Shown: piece after piece, positions 1 to 9,287 of the stretch
How positions within the stretch are numbered: the first letter of the stretch is position 1
Layout: each line of letters begins with the position of its first letter
DNA from: Pseudomonas anuradhapurensis
Lineage (GTDB): Bacteria; Pseudomonadota; Gammaproteobacteria; Pseudomonadales; Pseudomonadaceae
Direction of reading: 5' to 3'
DNA length: 64,000 bases
NCBI RefSeq assembly: GCF_014269225.2
Contig: NZ_CP077097.1
Span: 3,359,001 to 3,423,000, forward strand
The notes under the pieces: model-generated
Told to the model about the DNA's origin: nothing
Seen by the model: the letters and a program-made list of their open reading frames with translations, nothing else
The model's database searches: none
Made by a program: the position numbers and the translations under genes

Positions 1-47
1 AGCAGCGGTTGGTCCTGGCGACCGCGGGTATAGCTTGGTTGACTCAT
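1..47 (-). CDS. Acyl-CoA ligase (AMP-binding) gene, 5' end only
   Basis: Only the first 15 codons are inside the window, starting at an ATG on the minus strand at 47 and running off the left edge. An AGAAGGGA Shine-Dalgarno lies just upstream. The visible N-terminus (MSQPSYTRGRQDQPLL) resembles the start of the AMP-binding fatty-acyl-CoA ligases that sit divergent from liuABCD in P. putida. The two LiuR-type operators in the shared upstream region suggest common regulation with the leucine genes. The product call rests mainly on this context, since no catalytic motif is in the window. Confidence 0.5.
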   Translation of the reverse strand, partial: MSQPSYTRGRQDQPL

Positions 48-110
48 GGGTGTCCCTTCTTGTGGTTGTTCTGGGCACGGCTGAAGCAAGCGGGAATACT
101 CTGGCGCAGA

Positions 111-126
111 TTTACGTTTACGTAAA
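111..126. promoter_or_regulatory. Putative LiuR operator 1
   Basis: TTTACGTTTACGTAAA is a near-perfect palindrome matching the ACGT-N2-ACGT type of site described for LiuR, the MerR-family regulator of leucine/isovalerate catabolism. It lies between the divergent acyl-CoA ligase gene and liuA, and its centre is 50 bp from a second copy. Confidence 0.65.
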
Positions 127-160
127 GGTGACGAGTCGATTGACAGTCACCCTGCACAGG

Positions 161-176
161 TTTACGTTAACGTAAA
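161..176. promoter_or_regulatory. Putative LiuR operator 2 and possible liu promoter
   Basis: TTTACGTTAACGTAAA is a perfect 16-bp palindrome. A TTGACA hexamer at 140-145 is a candidate -35 element whose spacer and -10 would run into this operator, as is usual for MerR-type activators. The exact promoter is inferred and no start site is known. Confidence 0.65.
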
Positions 177-213
177 GGTGATGAACGACACCGGCCCCAG
201 GCTTGACGCCGAG

Positions 214-306
214 CCCTGTGGGAGCGGGCGTGCCCGCGAATGCGATCACTCAGGCAATGACGGTGGTCCTGCTGACGCATTGGCGGGCACGCCCGCTCCC
301 ACAGGG
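214..306. repeat. Inverted pair of P. putida-type REP elements
   Basis: Two 31-nt arms (214-244 and 276-306) are inverted copies of each other with one mismatch. Each contains the GGGAGCGGGC and GCCCGC core typical of P. putida REP sequences. The pair can form a long hairpin in the leader between the LiuR sites and the liuA start, so the liu transcript would have to read through it. Confidence 0.85.
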
Positions 307-369
307 TTCGACGCCAGATCCTTGAGCTACTGTGTCACCCATATTTCAAGAACAACAAGGTGCCCCAGC

Positions 370-1533
370 ATGCATTACCCCACCCTGAACTTCGCCCTGG
401 GCGAAACCATCGACATGCTCCGCGACCAGGTCCGCACCTTCGTCGCCGCCGAACTGGCGCCACGCGCCGCGCAAATCGACCACGACAACCTGTTCCCCGC
501 CGACATGTGGCGCAAGTTCGGTGACATGGGCCTGCTGGGCGTCACCGTGCCGGAAGAATACGGCGGTGCCGGCCTGGGCTACCTGGCCCACGTGGTGTCG
601 ATGGAAGAAATCAGCCGTGGCTCGGCCTCGGTGGCACTGTCCTACGGCGCCCACTCCAACCTCTGCGTCAACCAGATCAACCGCAACGGCAGCCACGCGC
701 AGAAGCTCAAGTACCTGCCCAAGCTGATCAGCGGCGAGCACATCGGCGCCCTGGCCATGAGCGAGCCCAACGCCGGCTCCGACGTGGTGTCGATGAAGCT
801 GCGCGCGGAAAAGCGCGGCGACCACTACGTGCTCAACGGCAGCAAGACCTGGATCACCAACGGCCCCGATGCCAACACCTACGTGATCTATGCCAAGACC
901 GACCTGGACAAGGGCGCGCACGGCATCACCGCGTTCATCGTCGAGCGTGACTGGAAAGGCTTCAGCCGCAGCAACAAGTTCGACAAGCTGGGCATGCGCG
1001 GCTCCAACACCTGCGAGCTGTTCTTCGACGGCGTCGAGGTGCCGGAAGAAAACATCCTCGGCCAGCTCAACGGCGGCGTGCGCGTGCTGATGAGCGGCCT
1101 GGACTACGAGCGCGTGGTGCTGTCGGGCGGGCCGACCGGCATCATGCAAAGCTGCATGGACCTGGTGGTGCCGTACATCCATGACCGCAAGCAGTTCGGC
1201 CAGAGCATCGGCGAGTTCCAGCTGATCCAGGGCAAGATTGCCGACATGTATACCCAGCTCAACGCCAGCCGCGCCTACCTGTACGCCGTGGCCCAGGCCT
1301 GCGACCGTGGCGAGACCACCCGCAAGGACGCTGCCGGGGTCATCCTCTACACCGCCGAGCGCGCCACGCAGATGGCCCTGGAGGCGATCCAGATTCTTGG
1401 CGGCAACGGCTACATCAACGAATTCCCGGCAGGCCGCCTGCTGCGCGACGCCAAGCTGTACGAGATCGGTGCCGGCACCAGCGAAATCCGCCGGATGCTG
1501 ATCGGCCGCGAACTGTTCAACGAAACCCGCTGA
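370..1533 (+). CDS. liuA: Isovaleryl-CoA dehydrogenase
   Basis: A 387-residue FAD-dependent acyl-CoA dehydrogenase that oxidises isovaleryl-CoA to 3-methylcrotonyl-CoA in leucine catabolism. The ATG at 370 gives the usual family length. The open frame continues upstream through the REP pair, but that part looks non-coding. Family hallmarks include the [10 protein letters not shown] and WITNG flavin/substrate motifs in the middle domain. The [11 protein letters not shown] helix carries the glutamate that is the catalytic base of isovaleryl-CoA dehydrogenases, and the C-terminus has the [12 protein letters not shown] and GAGTSEIRR motifs. It is the first gene of a tightly packed operon with liuBCD, 19 nt before liuB, and is probably controlled by LiuR from the two palindromes upstream. 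Confidence 0.95.
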   Translation: MHYPTLNFALGETIDMLRDQVRTFVAAELAPRAAQIDHDNLFPADMWRKFGDMGLLGVTVPEEYGGAGLGYLAHVVSMEEISRGSASVALSYGAHSNLCVNQINRNGSHAQKLKYLPKLISGEHIGALAMSEPNAGSDVVSMKLRAEKRGDHYVLNGSKTWITNGPDANTYVIYAKTDLDKGAHGITAFIVERDWKGFSRSNKFDKLGMRGSNTCELFFDGVEVPEENILGQLNGGVRVLMSGLDYERVVLSGGPTGIMQSCMDLVVPYIHDRKQFGQSIGEFQLIQGKIADMYTQLNASRAYLYAVAQACDRGETTRKDAAGVILYTAERATQMALEAIQILGGNGYINEFPAGRLLRDAKLYEIGAGTSEIRRMLIGRELFNETR

Positions 1534-1552
1534 GCACAAGGGACGGGCGCAC

Positions 1553-3160
<1,608 letters not shown>

Positions 3161-3163
3161 CCC

Positions 3164-3979
3164 ATGAGCGATTTCAGCACCCTCGAAGTGATCCGCGACC
3201 CGCGCGGTTTCGCCACCCTGTGGCTGAGCCGCGAGGACAAGAACAACGCCTTCAACGCCTTGATGATCCGCGAGCTGATCGTCGCCCTCGACCAGCTGGC
3301 CGAGGACGCCAGCCTGCGCTTTGTGCTGCTGCGCGGCCGTGGCCGGCACTTCAGCGCCGGCGCCGACCTGGCCTGGATGCAGCAGTCGGCGCAACTGGAC
3401 TTCAACACCAACCTGGACGACGCCCGCGAGCTGGGCGAGCTGATGTACGCCCTGCACCGCCTGAAGACGCCGACCCTGGCGGTGGTCCAAGGCGCAGCCT
3501 TTGGCGGCGCACTGGGCCTGATCAGTTGCTGCGACATGGCCATCGGTGCCGAGGACGCCCAGCTGTGCCTGTCGGAAGTGCGCATCGGCCTGGCCCCGGC
3601 AGTGATCAGCCCGTTCGTGGTCAAGGCCATCGGTGAGCGCGCCGCCCGCCGCTACGCCCTCACCGCCGAACGCTTCAGTGGTGTGCGAGCGCGCGAACTG
3701 GGCCTGCTGGCCGAGGTGTACCCGGCCAGCGAGCTGGACGCCCAGGTCGAAGCCTGGGTCGCCAACCTGCTGCAGAACAGCCCGCAGGCGCTGCGCGCCA
3801 CCAAGGACCTGCTGCGCGAGGTGGACGCCGGCGAACTCAGCCCGGCCCTGCGCCGCTACTGCGAAAACACCATCGCCCGCATCCGCGTCAGCGCCGAAGG
3901 CCAGGAGGGCCTGCGCGCCTTCCTGGAAAAACGCCGCCCCGCCTGGCAAACCGATGACAAGAAGGAGCCGCGCCCATGA
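3164..3979 (+). CDS. liuC: 3-methylglutaconyl-CoA hydratase (crotonase family)
   Basis: A 271-residue enoyl-CoA hydratase/isomerase that hydrates 3-methylglutaconyl-CoA to HMG-CoA. The first oxyanion-hole strand reads RGRGRHFSAGADLAWM and the second lies in VVQGAAFGGALGLISCCDMA. The following AIGAEDAQLCLSEVRIGLAPAV segment carries the glutamate region used by hydratases. It starts 3 nt after the liuB stop and overlaps liuD by an ATGA, so the genes are translationally coupled. No HMG-CoA lyase gene (liuE) follows here, so that last step must be encoded elsewhere, as is usual in P. putida-group genomes. Confidence 0.93.
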   Translation: MSDFSTLEVIRDPRGFATLWLSREDKNNAFNALMIRELIVALDQLAEDASLRFVLLRGRGRHFSAGADLAWMQQSAQLDFNTNLDDARELGELMYALHRLKTPTLAVVQGAAFGGALGLISCCDMAIGAEDAQLCLSEVRIGLAPAVISPFVVKAIGERAARRYALTAERFSGVRARELGLLAEVYPASELDAQVEAWVANLLQNSPQALRATKDLLREVDAGELSPALRRYCENTIARIRVSAEGQEGLRAFLEKRRPAWQTDDKKEPRP

Positions 3980-5928
3980 GCCGCCCCGCTTTGACCACCC
4001 TGCTGGTCGCCAACCGTGGCGAAATCGCCTGCCGGGTGATGCGCACCGCCAAGGCCATGGGCCTGACCACCGTTGCCGTGCACAGCGCCACCGACCGTGA
4101 CGCCCGGCACAGCCGCGAAGCCGATATCCGCGTCGACCTCGGCGGCAGCAAGGCAGCCGACAGCTACCTGGTGGTCGACAAGATTCTCGCCGCCGCCAAG
4201 GCCAGCGGCGCCCAGGCCATTCACCCCGGCTATGGCTTCCTGTCGGAGAACGCGGGCTTTGCCCGTGCCATCGAACAGGCCGGGCTGATTTTCCTCGGCC
4301 CACCGGCCAGCGCCATCGATGCGATGGGCAGCAAGTCGGCGGCCAAGGCGCTGATGGAAGCCGCTGGCGTGCCGCTGGTACCGGGTTACCACGGCGAAGC
4401 CCAGGACCTCGACACCTTCCGCGCCGCCGCCGAACGCATCGGCTACCCGGTGCTGCTCAAGGCCAGCGCCGGCGGTGGTGGCAAGGGCATGAAAGTGGTC
4501 GAGGAGGAAAGCCAGCTGGCCGACGCCCTGGCCTCGGCCCAGCGCGAAGCGCAAGCGTCGTTCGGCGATGCGCGCATGCTGGTGGAAAAGTACATGCTCA
4601 AGCCGCGCCACGTGGAAATCCAGGTGTTCGCTGACCAGCACGGCAATTGCCTGTACCTCAACGAGCGTGACTGCTCGATCCAGCGCCGTCACCAGAAGGT
4701 GGTTGAAGAAGCCCCGGCACCTGGCCTGTCGCCTGAACTGCGCCGGGCCATGGGCGAAGCGGCGGTCCGCGCCGCCCAGGCGATCGGCTATGTCGGTGCC
4801 GGCACCGTCGAGTTCCTGCTCGACGCCCGTGGCGAGTTCTTCTTCATGGAGATGAACACCCGCCTGCAGGTGGAGCACCCGGTTACCGAGGCCATCACCG
4901 GGCTCGACCTGGTGGCCTGGCAGATCCGCGTAGCCTGCGGCGAGCCCCTGCCGATCACCCAGGAACAGGTGCCGCTGATCGGCCATGCCATCGAAGTGCG
5001 CCTGTATGCCGAGGACCCGGCCAACGAATTCCTGCCCGCCACTGGCACGCTGGCGCTGTACCGTGAGTCGGCGCCTGGCGAAGGCCGGCGGGTGGACAGT
5101 GGCGTCAGCGAGGGCGATGCGGTATCGCCATTCTACGACCCGATGCTGGGCAAGCTGATCGCCTGGGGCGAAGACCGCGAGCAGGCACGCCTGCGCTTGC
5201 TGGCCATGCTCGATGAATTTGCCATTGGCGGGCTGAAGACCAACATTGCCTTCCTGCGGCGCATTCTCGTGCACCCGGCATTTGCCGCGGCCGAGCTGGA
5301 CACCGGCTTCATTCCGCGCCACCAGGCCATGCTGCTGCCCGCGCCGCAGGCGTTGCCAGCCGCTTTCTGGGAAGCCGCGGCCGAGGCGTGGCTGCAAGGC
5401 CAGGGCGGGCAGCAGCGGGATGACGACCGCGGTTCGCCGTGGGCCGAGCGCACTGGCCTGCGCCTGGGCCTGCCGGCACGCAGCAGCCTGCATCTGGCCA
5501 GTAATGGGCAGGATCAGGCGGTGGCCCTGGAACGCAGTACCGCGTCCGCCTGGCAACTGCTGGGCGAGCACCTGGTGCATGACCATGCAGGTGTACGCCG
5601 CCAGCATCTGGCGCTCCGCCGTGGTGGCATGCTGTACCTGCAGTGGGACGGCGAGATGCATGCGGTGCAAGCCTTCGACCCGATCGCCGAGGCCGAGGCC
5701 AGCCACAGCCATCAGGGCGGTTTGGGCGCGCCGATGAATGGCAGCATCGTGCGGGTGCTGGTAGAGCCGGGACAGCTGGTCGAAGCGGGGACGGCGCTGG
5801 TGGTGCTGGAGGCGATGAAGATGGAGCACAGCATTCGAGCGCCGCATGGCGGCACGGTACAGGCGTTGTTCTGCCAGGAAGGCGACATGGTCAGCGAAGG
5901 GACGGTCCTGGTCGAATTGGCCGAGTGA
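3976..5928 (+). CDS. liuD: 3-methylcrotonyl-CoA carboxylase, biotin carboxylase/BCCP (alpha) subunit
   Basis: A 650-residue biotin-dependent subunit. Residues 1 to about 445 form a biotin carboxylase (N-terminal LLVANRGEIACRVMRTA, ATP-grasp loop GGGGKGMKVV, and the EMNTRLQVEHPVTE signature). A linker domain follows. The last 70 residues are a biotinyl carrier domain with VLEAMKMEHS, whose lysine near residue 612 is the biotinylation site. It uses ATP and bicarbonate to carboxylate its own biotin and works with LiuB. It overlaps liuC by four bases (ATGA) and is the last gene of the operon. A hairpin at 5966-5995 lies just beyond its stop. Confidence 0.95.
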   Translation: MSRPALTTLLVANRGEIACRVMRTAKAMGLTTVAVHSATDRDARHSREADIRVDLGGSKAADSYLVVDKILAAAKASGAQAIHPGYGFLSENAGFARAIEQAGLIFLGPPASAIDAMGSKSAAKALMEAAGVPLVPGYHGEAQDLDTFRAAAERIGYPVLLKASAGGGGKGMKVVEEESQLADALASAQREAQASFGDARMLVEKYMLKPRHVEIQVFADQHGNCLYLNERDCSIQRRHQKVVEEAPAPGLSPELRRAMGEAAVRAAQAIGYVGAGTVEFLLDARGEFFFMEMNTRLQVEHPVTEAITGLDLVAWQIRVACGEPLPITQEQVPLIGHAIEVRLYAEDPANEFLPATGTLALYRESAPGEGRRVDSGVSEGDAVSPFYDPMLGKLIAWGEDREQARLRLLAMLDEFAIGGLKTNIAFLRRILVHPAFAAAELDTGFIPRHQAMLLPAPQALPAAFWEAAAEAWLQGQGGQQRDDDRGSPWAERTGLRLGLPARSSLHLASNGQDQAVALERSTASAWQLLGEHLVHDHAGVRRQHLALRRGGMLYLQWDGEMHAVQAFDPIAEAEASHSHQGGLGAPMNGSIVRVLVEPGQLVEAGTALVVLEAMKMEHSIRAPHGGTVQALFCQEGDMVSEGTVLVELAE

Positions 5929-5965
5929 CCGAGGCCGATTGGCTTGAGTCTTGTGGGGCCTATGA

Positions 5966-5995
5966 GATCGAGCGCCGCGCGAGCGGCGTTCGATC
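5966..5995. repeat. Hairpin downstream of liuD (REP-like or terminator)
   Basis: Two 13-nt arms, GATCGAGCGCCGC at 5966-5978 and GCGGCGTTCGATC at 5983-5995, pair with one G-T wobble around a 4-nt loop. It lies between convergent liuD and the repressor gene. There is no U-tract, so it may be a dispersed palindromic repeat or a weak bidirectional transcription barrier. Confidence 0.6.
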
Positions 5996-6053
5996 TGCAA
6001 CGCGCCACACCAACCACGCCTGGCACCCGACAGCCCCACCAGAATCGCAAACC

Positions 6054-6707
6054 TTAAAACACCCCGTGCACCCGTACGACCACACCCAGAAACTCGCACC
6101 CCGCTTCACAGAGAACAGTCGGATAGCGCGTATTCAGCGGCTTGAGCATCTTGTCTCCGCCCTCCTCGATCAACTGCCGCAACACCGCCGGCCGCCCCGG
6201 CTGCCGGGCAATGACCAGCCTACCTGGCTCTGCCGGCAGGCCGGTATCCACCAGCACTCGCATACCCTCGGGCACGCTCTTGCCACTGGCGGCATTCATC
6301 GAATCGTTCTCTACCACCAGCCAGAACGCATTACCCGCAGGCATGTAGTCGCTCTGTTCGTGGCTTTTGCCTGTTTCTGGCAAGGGCCCCTGCAAGTCCG
6401 CCCAGCTCAGCACTGGGAAGCGAAAGCTTGCATAGAGCAGCGCCTTGCCTGAAGCCGGTTGGTCGGCCGCATAGCGACCAGGTGATTCGCGCACCATATC
6501 GCGCTCCACCACCATGACTTGGGCTTCAAGAAACACCAGCCCAAGTTTCTCAAGCTTTTCGTTGATGGTTTCCAACGTCGGCTGCCGTGTGCCACGCAGC
6601 CAATGACCTACGCCGCCCTGGGTCATGCCCAGGCGTTCGGCCAGCTTGAGCTGGCTGAGATTGTGTTCGCGCTTGTAGCGCTTGAGAAAAGCGTTCCAGT
6701 TTTCCAT
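6054..6707 (-). CDS. XRE-family repressor with S24 (LexA/CI-like) C-terminal domain
   Basis: A 217-residue regulator starting at the ATG at 6707. Residues 5-45 form a helix-turn-helix (SQLKLAERLGMTQGGVGHWL) and residues 120-217 form a LexA/CI-type S24 domain. The nucleophile serine is present in ENDSM (Ser136). At the position of the catalytic lysine (VTVKRL in LexA, TFKKL in lambda CI) this protein reads VLRQL, with arginine at residue 177. No Ala-Gly or Cys-Gly cleavage bond is visible in the hinge (residues 66-100). It may therefore bind DNA without RecA-dependent self-cleavage. It is divergent from a DUF6124 gene, and a palindrome at 6727-6747 may be its operator. Confidence 0.85.
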   Translation of the reverse strand: MENWNAFLKRYKREHNLSQLKLAERLGMTQGGVGHWLRGTRQPTLETINEKLEKLGLVFLEAQVMVVERDMVRESPGRYAADQPASGKALLYASFRFPVLSWADLQGPLPETGKSHEQSDYMPAGNAFWLVVENDSMNAASGKSVPEGMRVLVDTGLPAEPGRLVIARQPGRPAVLRQLIEEGGDKMLKPLNTRYPTVLCEAGCEFLGVVVRVHGVF

Positions 6708-6726
6708 GAGCGGCAACAATACGGAC

Positions 6727-6747
6727 TGTATTACCCGCAGCAATACA
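6727..6747. promoter_or_regulatory. Possible operator for the divergent S24 repressor
   Basis: TGTATT (6727-6732) and AATACA (6742-6747) are perfect inverted 6-bp arms around a 9-nt spacer, directly upstream of the repressor start and between the divergent genes. Layout suggests autoregulation; no binding data are available. Confidence 0.35.
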
Positions 6748-6837
6748 CAATCTGAATTATTTCTTTGGCCATGAATAGTACAGATTGACCTATGCTGTGA
6801 TTCCTGTGTGTTTGAAGGGAAATCAGAAGGTATCGCG

Positions 6838-7149
6838 ATGAAACCACCGAAAAACGACGAAACAGATCTCGACAGCGAAGCCGCCCGCCGCGCCCTCGAC
6901 TACTACCTCAACCCCAACCCGCAGCGTCCCACCCTCGACAACAGGATCTGGACGTTGCACGAGGGTGTCACCAGCGAACAGGCCCGGGAGCATGCCATCG
7001 CCCTGCTGCGCTGCGCCGCCGCCACCGCCCAGGAAACCGCCACCCACCAGCACGGCAGCCAGCGCGAACTGACCTTAGCCCTGATGCACATGATGGACAT
7101 GGCCCGCGCGCTGCTGGAGCACAAACGCGCCGTGGAACCAGGCATCTAG
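6838..7149 (+). CDS. DUF6124-type hypothetical protein
   Basis: A 103-residue soluble protein of unknown function. It begins MKPPKNDETDLDSEAARRAL, then has an ALDYYLNP segment and a helical second half rich in alanine and histidine. This matches the small Pseudomonas DUF6124/DUF3077-like family often found beside prrF or regulators. There is no signal peptide or membrane segment. The ATG at 6838 is chosen because the extra upstream codons look non-coding. It is transcribed divergently from the S24 repressor. A hairpin at 7223-7243 ends the region before prrF. Confidence 0.7.
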   Translation: MKPPKNDETDLDSEAARRALDYYLNPNPQRPTLDNRIWTLHEGVTSEQAREHAIALLRCAAATAQETATHQHGSQRELTLALMHMMDMARALLEHKRAVEPGI

Positions 7150-7222
7150 GCAACAAAGAAGGGAGAGAACGTGATTGGCCGGGTAACGGCAAAGGCCCCG
7201 ATTGCCGGGACAAGGAAGCGCA

Positions 7223-7243
7223 CCGGTAAAACTTTTTTACCGG
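7223..7243. terminator. Hairpin between the DUF6124 gene and prrF
   Basis: CCGGTAAAA (7223-7231) pairs perfectly with TTTTACCGG (7235-7243) around a 3-nt loop. The A- and T-rich flanks of the stem make it a likely intrinsic terminator for the DUF6124 transcript, upstream of the prrF promoter. Confidence 0.6.
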
Positions 7244-7260
7244 ATAAGCGAAAAATTCAT

Positions 7261-7288
7261 TTGACTTGCAAATGATAACGATTATTAT
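7261..7288 (+). promoter_or_regulatory. prrF promoter with Fur box
   Basis: A TTGACT -35 (7261-7266) and a TATTAT -10 (7283-7288) are separated by 16 nt, with the sRNA start expected about 8 nt further on. GCAAATGATAACGATTATT (7268-7286) matches the 19-bp Fur consensus at about 14 positions and occupies the promoter spacer, so iron-loaded Fur should block transcription. Confidence 0.85.
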
Positions 7289-7296
7289 TGCACTCA

Positions 7297-7405
7297 ACTG
7301 ATCGCGAGATCAGCTGGATAACCTGGAGCTTAGGTCGCTCTCGGATTATCTCCTCATCAGGCTAATCACGGTTTTGGACCCGGCTTTTTGCCGGGTCTTT
7401 TTTTT
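7297..7405 (+). ncRNA. prrF: PrrF iron-responsive small RNA
   Basis: This 109-nt sequence matches the PrrF family from memory. It has a 5' hairpin around ACTGATCGCGAGATCAG, the conserved antisense core CTCCTCATCAGGCTAATCAC near 7350-7370, and a strong intrinsic terminator (CCCGGCTTTTTGCCGGGT followed by eight T). PrrF RNAs are made when iron is low and repress mRNAs of iron-rich, non-essential proteins with the help of Hfq. A single copy is present here, unlike the tandem prrF1-prrF2 of P. aeruginosa. The ends are estimated from the promoter and the terminator. Confidence 0.93.
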
Positions 7406-7501
7406 GGCTCTTCAGGCTAATGAAGATCGTGATGGCGCGCATGCTAGCAAAAGTGTTTCAGGGCGTGAACGCTCATTGCAGAACATTGCAAAATCAGCAC
7501 T

Positions 7502-7520
7502 TGAGAATCAATATCGTTTA
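7502..7520 (+). promoter_or_regulatory. Putative Fur box upstream of the sigma4/FecR-N gene
   Basis: TGAGAATCAATATCGTTTA resembles the TGAGAATCATTATCATTT-type Fur boxes found before iron-regulated ECF sigma genes. TTGCAA at 7486-7491 is a possible -35 with the -10 inside the box. Similarity was judged by eye. Confidence 0.5.
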
Positions 7521-7580
7521 GCTTAGGCTGACAGTGCGTCACGGAAGATGCCCCCTCTCCCTCCCAGCAAGGAGCTGACC

Positions 7581-8096
7581 ATGAGCCGCCTGCTACTGCC
7601 GCTCGAACACCCAACCCCGACTACGGGGGACGCTACCGCAGAGTCCCTGCTGCATGCCTTGCAACAGCTGCCACGGCGCGTACAGCAAGTGTTCCTGCTC
7701 AACCGCCTGGACCAGCTGGACTTCGCCGCCATCGCTGCCCGCCTCGGCCTGCCCCTGGCAAGCATCGAGCGGCACATGGACCAGGCCCTGCAAGCCGGCC
7801 GTTCGCGCCGCGACGGGCTGGCGAGTGCTGCCGGGCGATGGTATGTGCGTTTGCAGAGCCCCGAGGTGACCGCCTGCGAGCGCATCGATTTCCGTCGCTG
7901 GCTCGACGCAGACCCGGCGCACCTGCAAGCGTTTCATGACACCGAACTGCACTGGCGCAGCCTGCTGGTACCGGCACGGCAACTGGGACATGACGGCTGG
8001 TACCGGCACGGACGAGCCGCGCTGTCGCTGGGCGGCTGCTCGGTCGCGCTAGGCCTGGGCGTGGCGGCGCTGCTGCTGCTCGGTATTTGCGCCTGA
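7581..8096 (+). CDS. Sigma-70 region 4 / FecR N-terminal (DUF4880) fusion protein
   Basis: A 171-residue protein starting at an ATG preceded by AAGGAG. Residues 22-72 resemble ECF sigma region 4 (LPRRVQQVFLLNRLDQLDF, then a helix-turn-helix IAARLGLPLASIERHM). Residues 83-128 resemble the DUF4880 domain at the N-terminus of FecR anti-sigma factors (AAGRWYVRL, FRRWLDADPAHLQAF). Residues 149-170 form one membrane segment, after which the protein stops. Sigma region 2, needed for core polymerase and -10 binding, is absent, as is the periplasmic FecR domain. It looks like a fused remnant of a fecI-fecR pair or a small membrane-bound DNA-binding regulator. A Fur-box-like site lies upstream. Confidence 0.7.
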   Translation: MSRLLLPLEHPTPTTGDATAESLLHALQQLPRRVQQVFLLNRLDQLDFAAIAARLGLPLASIERHMDQALQAGRSRRDGLASAAGRWYVRLQSPEVTACERIDFRRWLDADPAHLQAFHDTELHWRSLLVPARQLGHDGWYRHGRAALSLGGCSVALGLGVAALLLLGICA

Positions 8097-9287
8097 TCAA
8101 CCCTCAGCTATGCGGTCAGTTTCCGCCATGCATGCAAGCAGTAGCCACCCGCACAGACTGGCGCCCAGGAAAAAAAGCCCCAGGCTCATCGGCAGCGCGC
8201 TTTCGACACCGGCCACAAGACTGCCAGCCAAACCACCACCTGCGAACAGCAATGTCGTATTGAGCGACGCTGCCGCACCGGCCTGGTGTGGGTAACGCGC
8301 CAAGGCTTGGGTCGTCGCAGCAGGACGCACCAGTGTTGTCCCCGTCGTGCAGATGATCATCGGTAGAACAAGGCCTGTCACCGTCAGTCCCGCTAGCTGC
8401 TCCCAAACCAAAAGTGTGATGCCCCCGGCAGCTATGAGCAGGAATCCCGTCTTGATCTGAACCTGCGGAGTTACTCGATTGTTCAAATAGGTCGCGGCTG
8501 CTCCGCCAGCGATATATGCAAGCCCATAGGCGATAAATACCACCGAGAATTGATATGGCGTCAGCCCCAGGCTGTCCATCAACGCCAATGGCGCGACAAC
8601 GATGAAGGAAAAATGGCAGGCAAAAGCGAGACTGGACAGCAGGGAGTGCGCAAGATAGGTCGTATCACGCAGCATGACCCAGTAGCTGCGCATGCCCGAC
8701 CTACGGCCTCTCAATGCAGGCGTGTCCTGCAGCAATGCATATGACAGGGATGAAACGATCACGGCTATGAAAGCGAATACCGTAAAGCTGCCCTTCCAGC
8801 CAAAGGATTGTTGGAGAAAAGCGCCTGCGACCGGTGACAACGAGATGAATAGCCCACTTGCGCTGGTCAGCAGGATACGCATGGCATTGCGCTGTCTACC
8901 ACTGTACAGATCTTGCACGAGCGCCTGGCCCAGCACGAAACTCCCGCAGCCCAGGGCCTGCAGCAAACGGAACGCCATGAACGTCTCATAGCGGGTTGAA
9001 AGTACACAACCCACTGCGCCTGCAATGGACACTGCCAACCCAGCGAGCAACAACCGCTTGCGCCCCGTGCCATCCGACAATGGCCCGATCACGATTTGCG
9101 CCACGGCGACACCAAACGCAAAGAAGCTCACCGAGTAGGCTATCTGTTGCGGCTCGACGTGAAACTCGTCTGCGAGCGCCGGGAATGATGGCAGGATCAC
9201 ATCCAGAGGGAATACGCCTAACAGACACAACAGGATCAACAGGGCCGAGCACAGAAAACTATTGAGCGATTCGGAGGGCCGATTCAC
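8097..9287 (-). CDS. Bcr/CflA-type MFS drug/metabolite exporter
   Basis: A 396-residue major facilitator protein with about 12 membrane helices. The MFS loop motif reads GPLSDGTGRKRLLLAGL near residue 70, and the first helix has the LDVILPSFPALADEF pattern of the Bcr/CflA efflux subfamily. Translation starts at a GTG that overlaps the stop of the diiron-oxygenase gene (GTGA), so it belongs to the same minus-strand unit as the SagB-like and AurF-like genes and the small peptide. In that context it most likely exports, or gives immunity to, the product of the cluster. The frame is intact, unlike the two enzyme genes before it. Confidence 0.85.
   Translation of the reverse strand: MNRPSESLNSFLCSALLILLCLLGVFPLDVILPSFPALADEFHVEPQQIAYSVSFFAFGVAVAQIVIGPLSDGTGRKRLLLAGLAVSIAGAVGCVLSTRYETFMAFRLLQALGCGSFVLGQALVQDLYSGRQRNAMRILLTSASGLFISLSPVAGAFLQQSFGWKGSFTVFAFIAVIVSSLSYALLQDTPALRGRRSGMRSYWVMLRDTTYLAHSLLSSLAFACHFSFIVVAPLALMDSLGLTPYQFSVVFIAYGLAYIAGGAAATYLNNRVTPQVQIKTGFLLIAAGGITLLVWEQLAGLTVTGLVLPMIICTTGTTLVRPAATTQALARYPHQAGAAASLNTTLLFAGGGLAGSLVAGVESALPMSLGLFFLGASLCGWLLLACMAETDRIAEG

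Noticed and set aside
178..369. N-terminal extension of the isovaleryl-CoA dehydrogenase frame
   Set aside because: The extra codons are encoded by the LiuR operator and REP pair, and the family length fits the ATG at 370.
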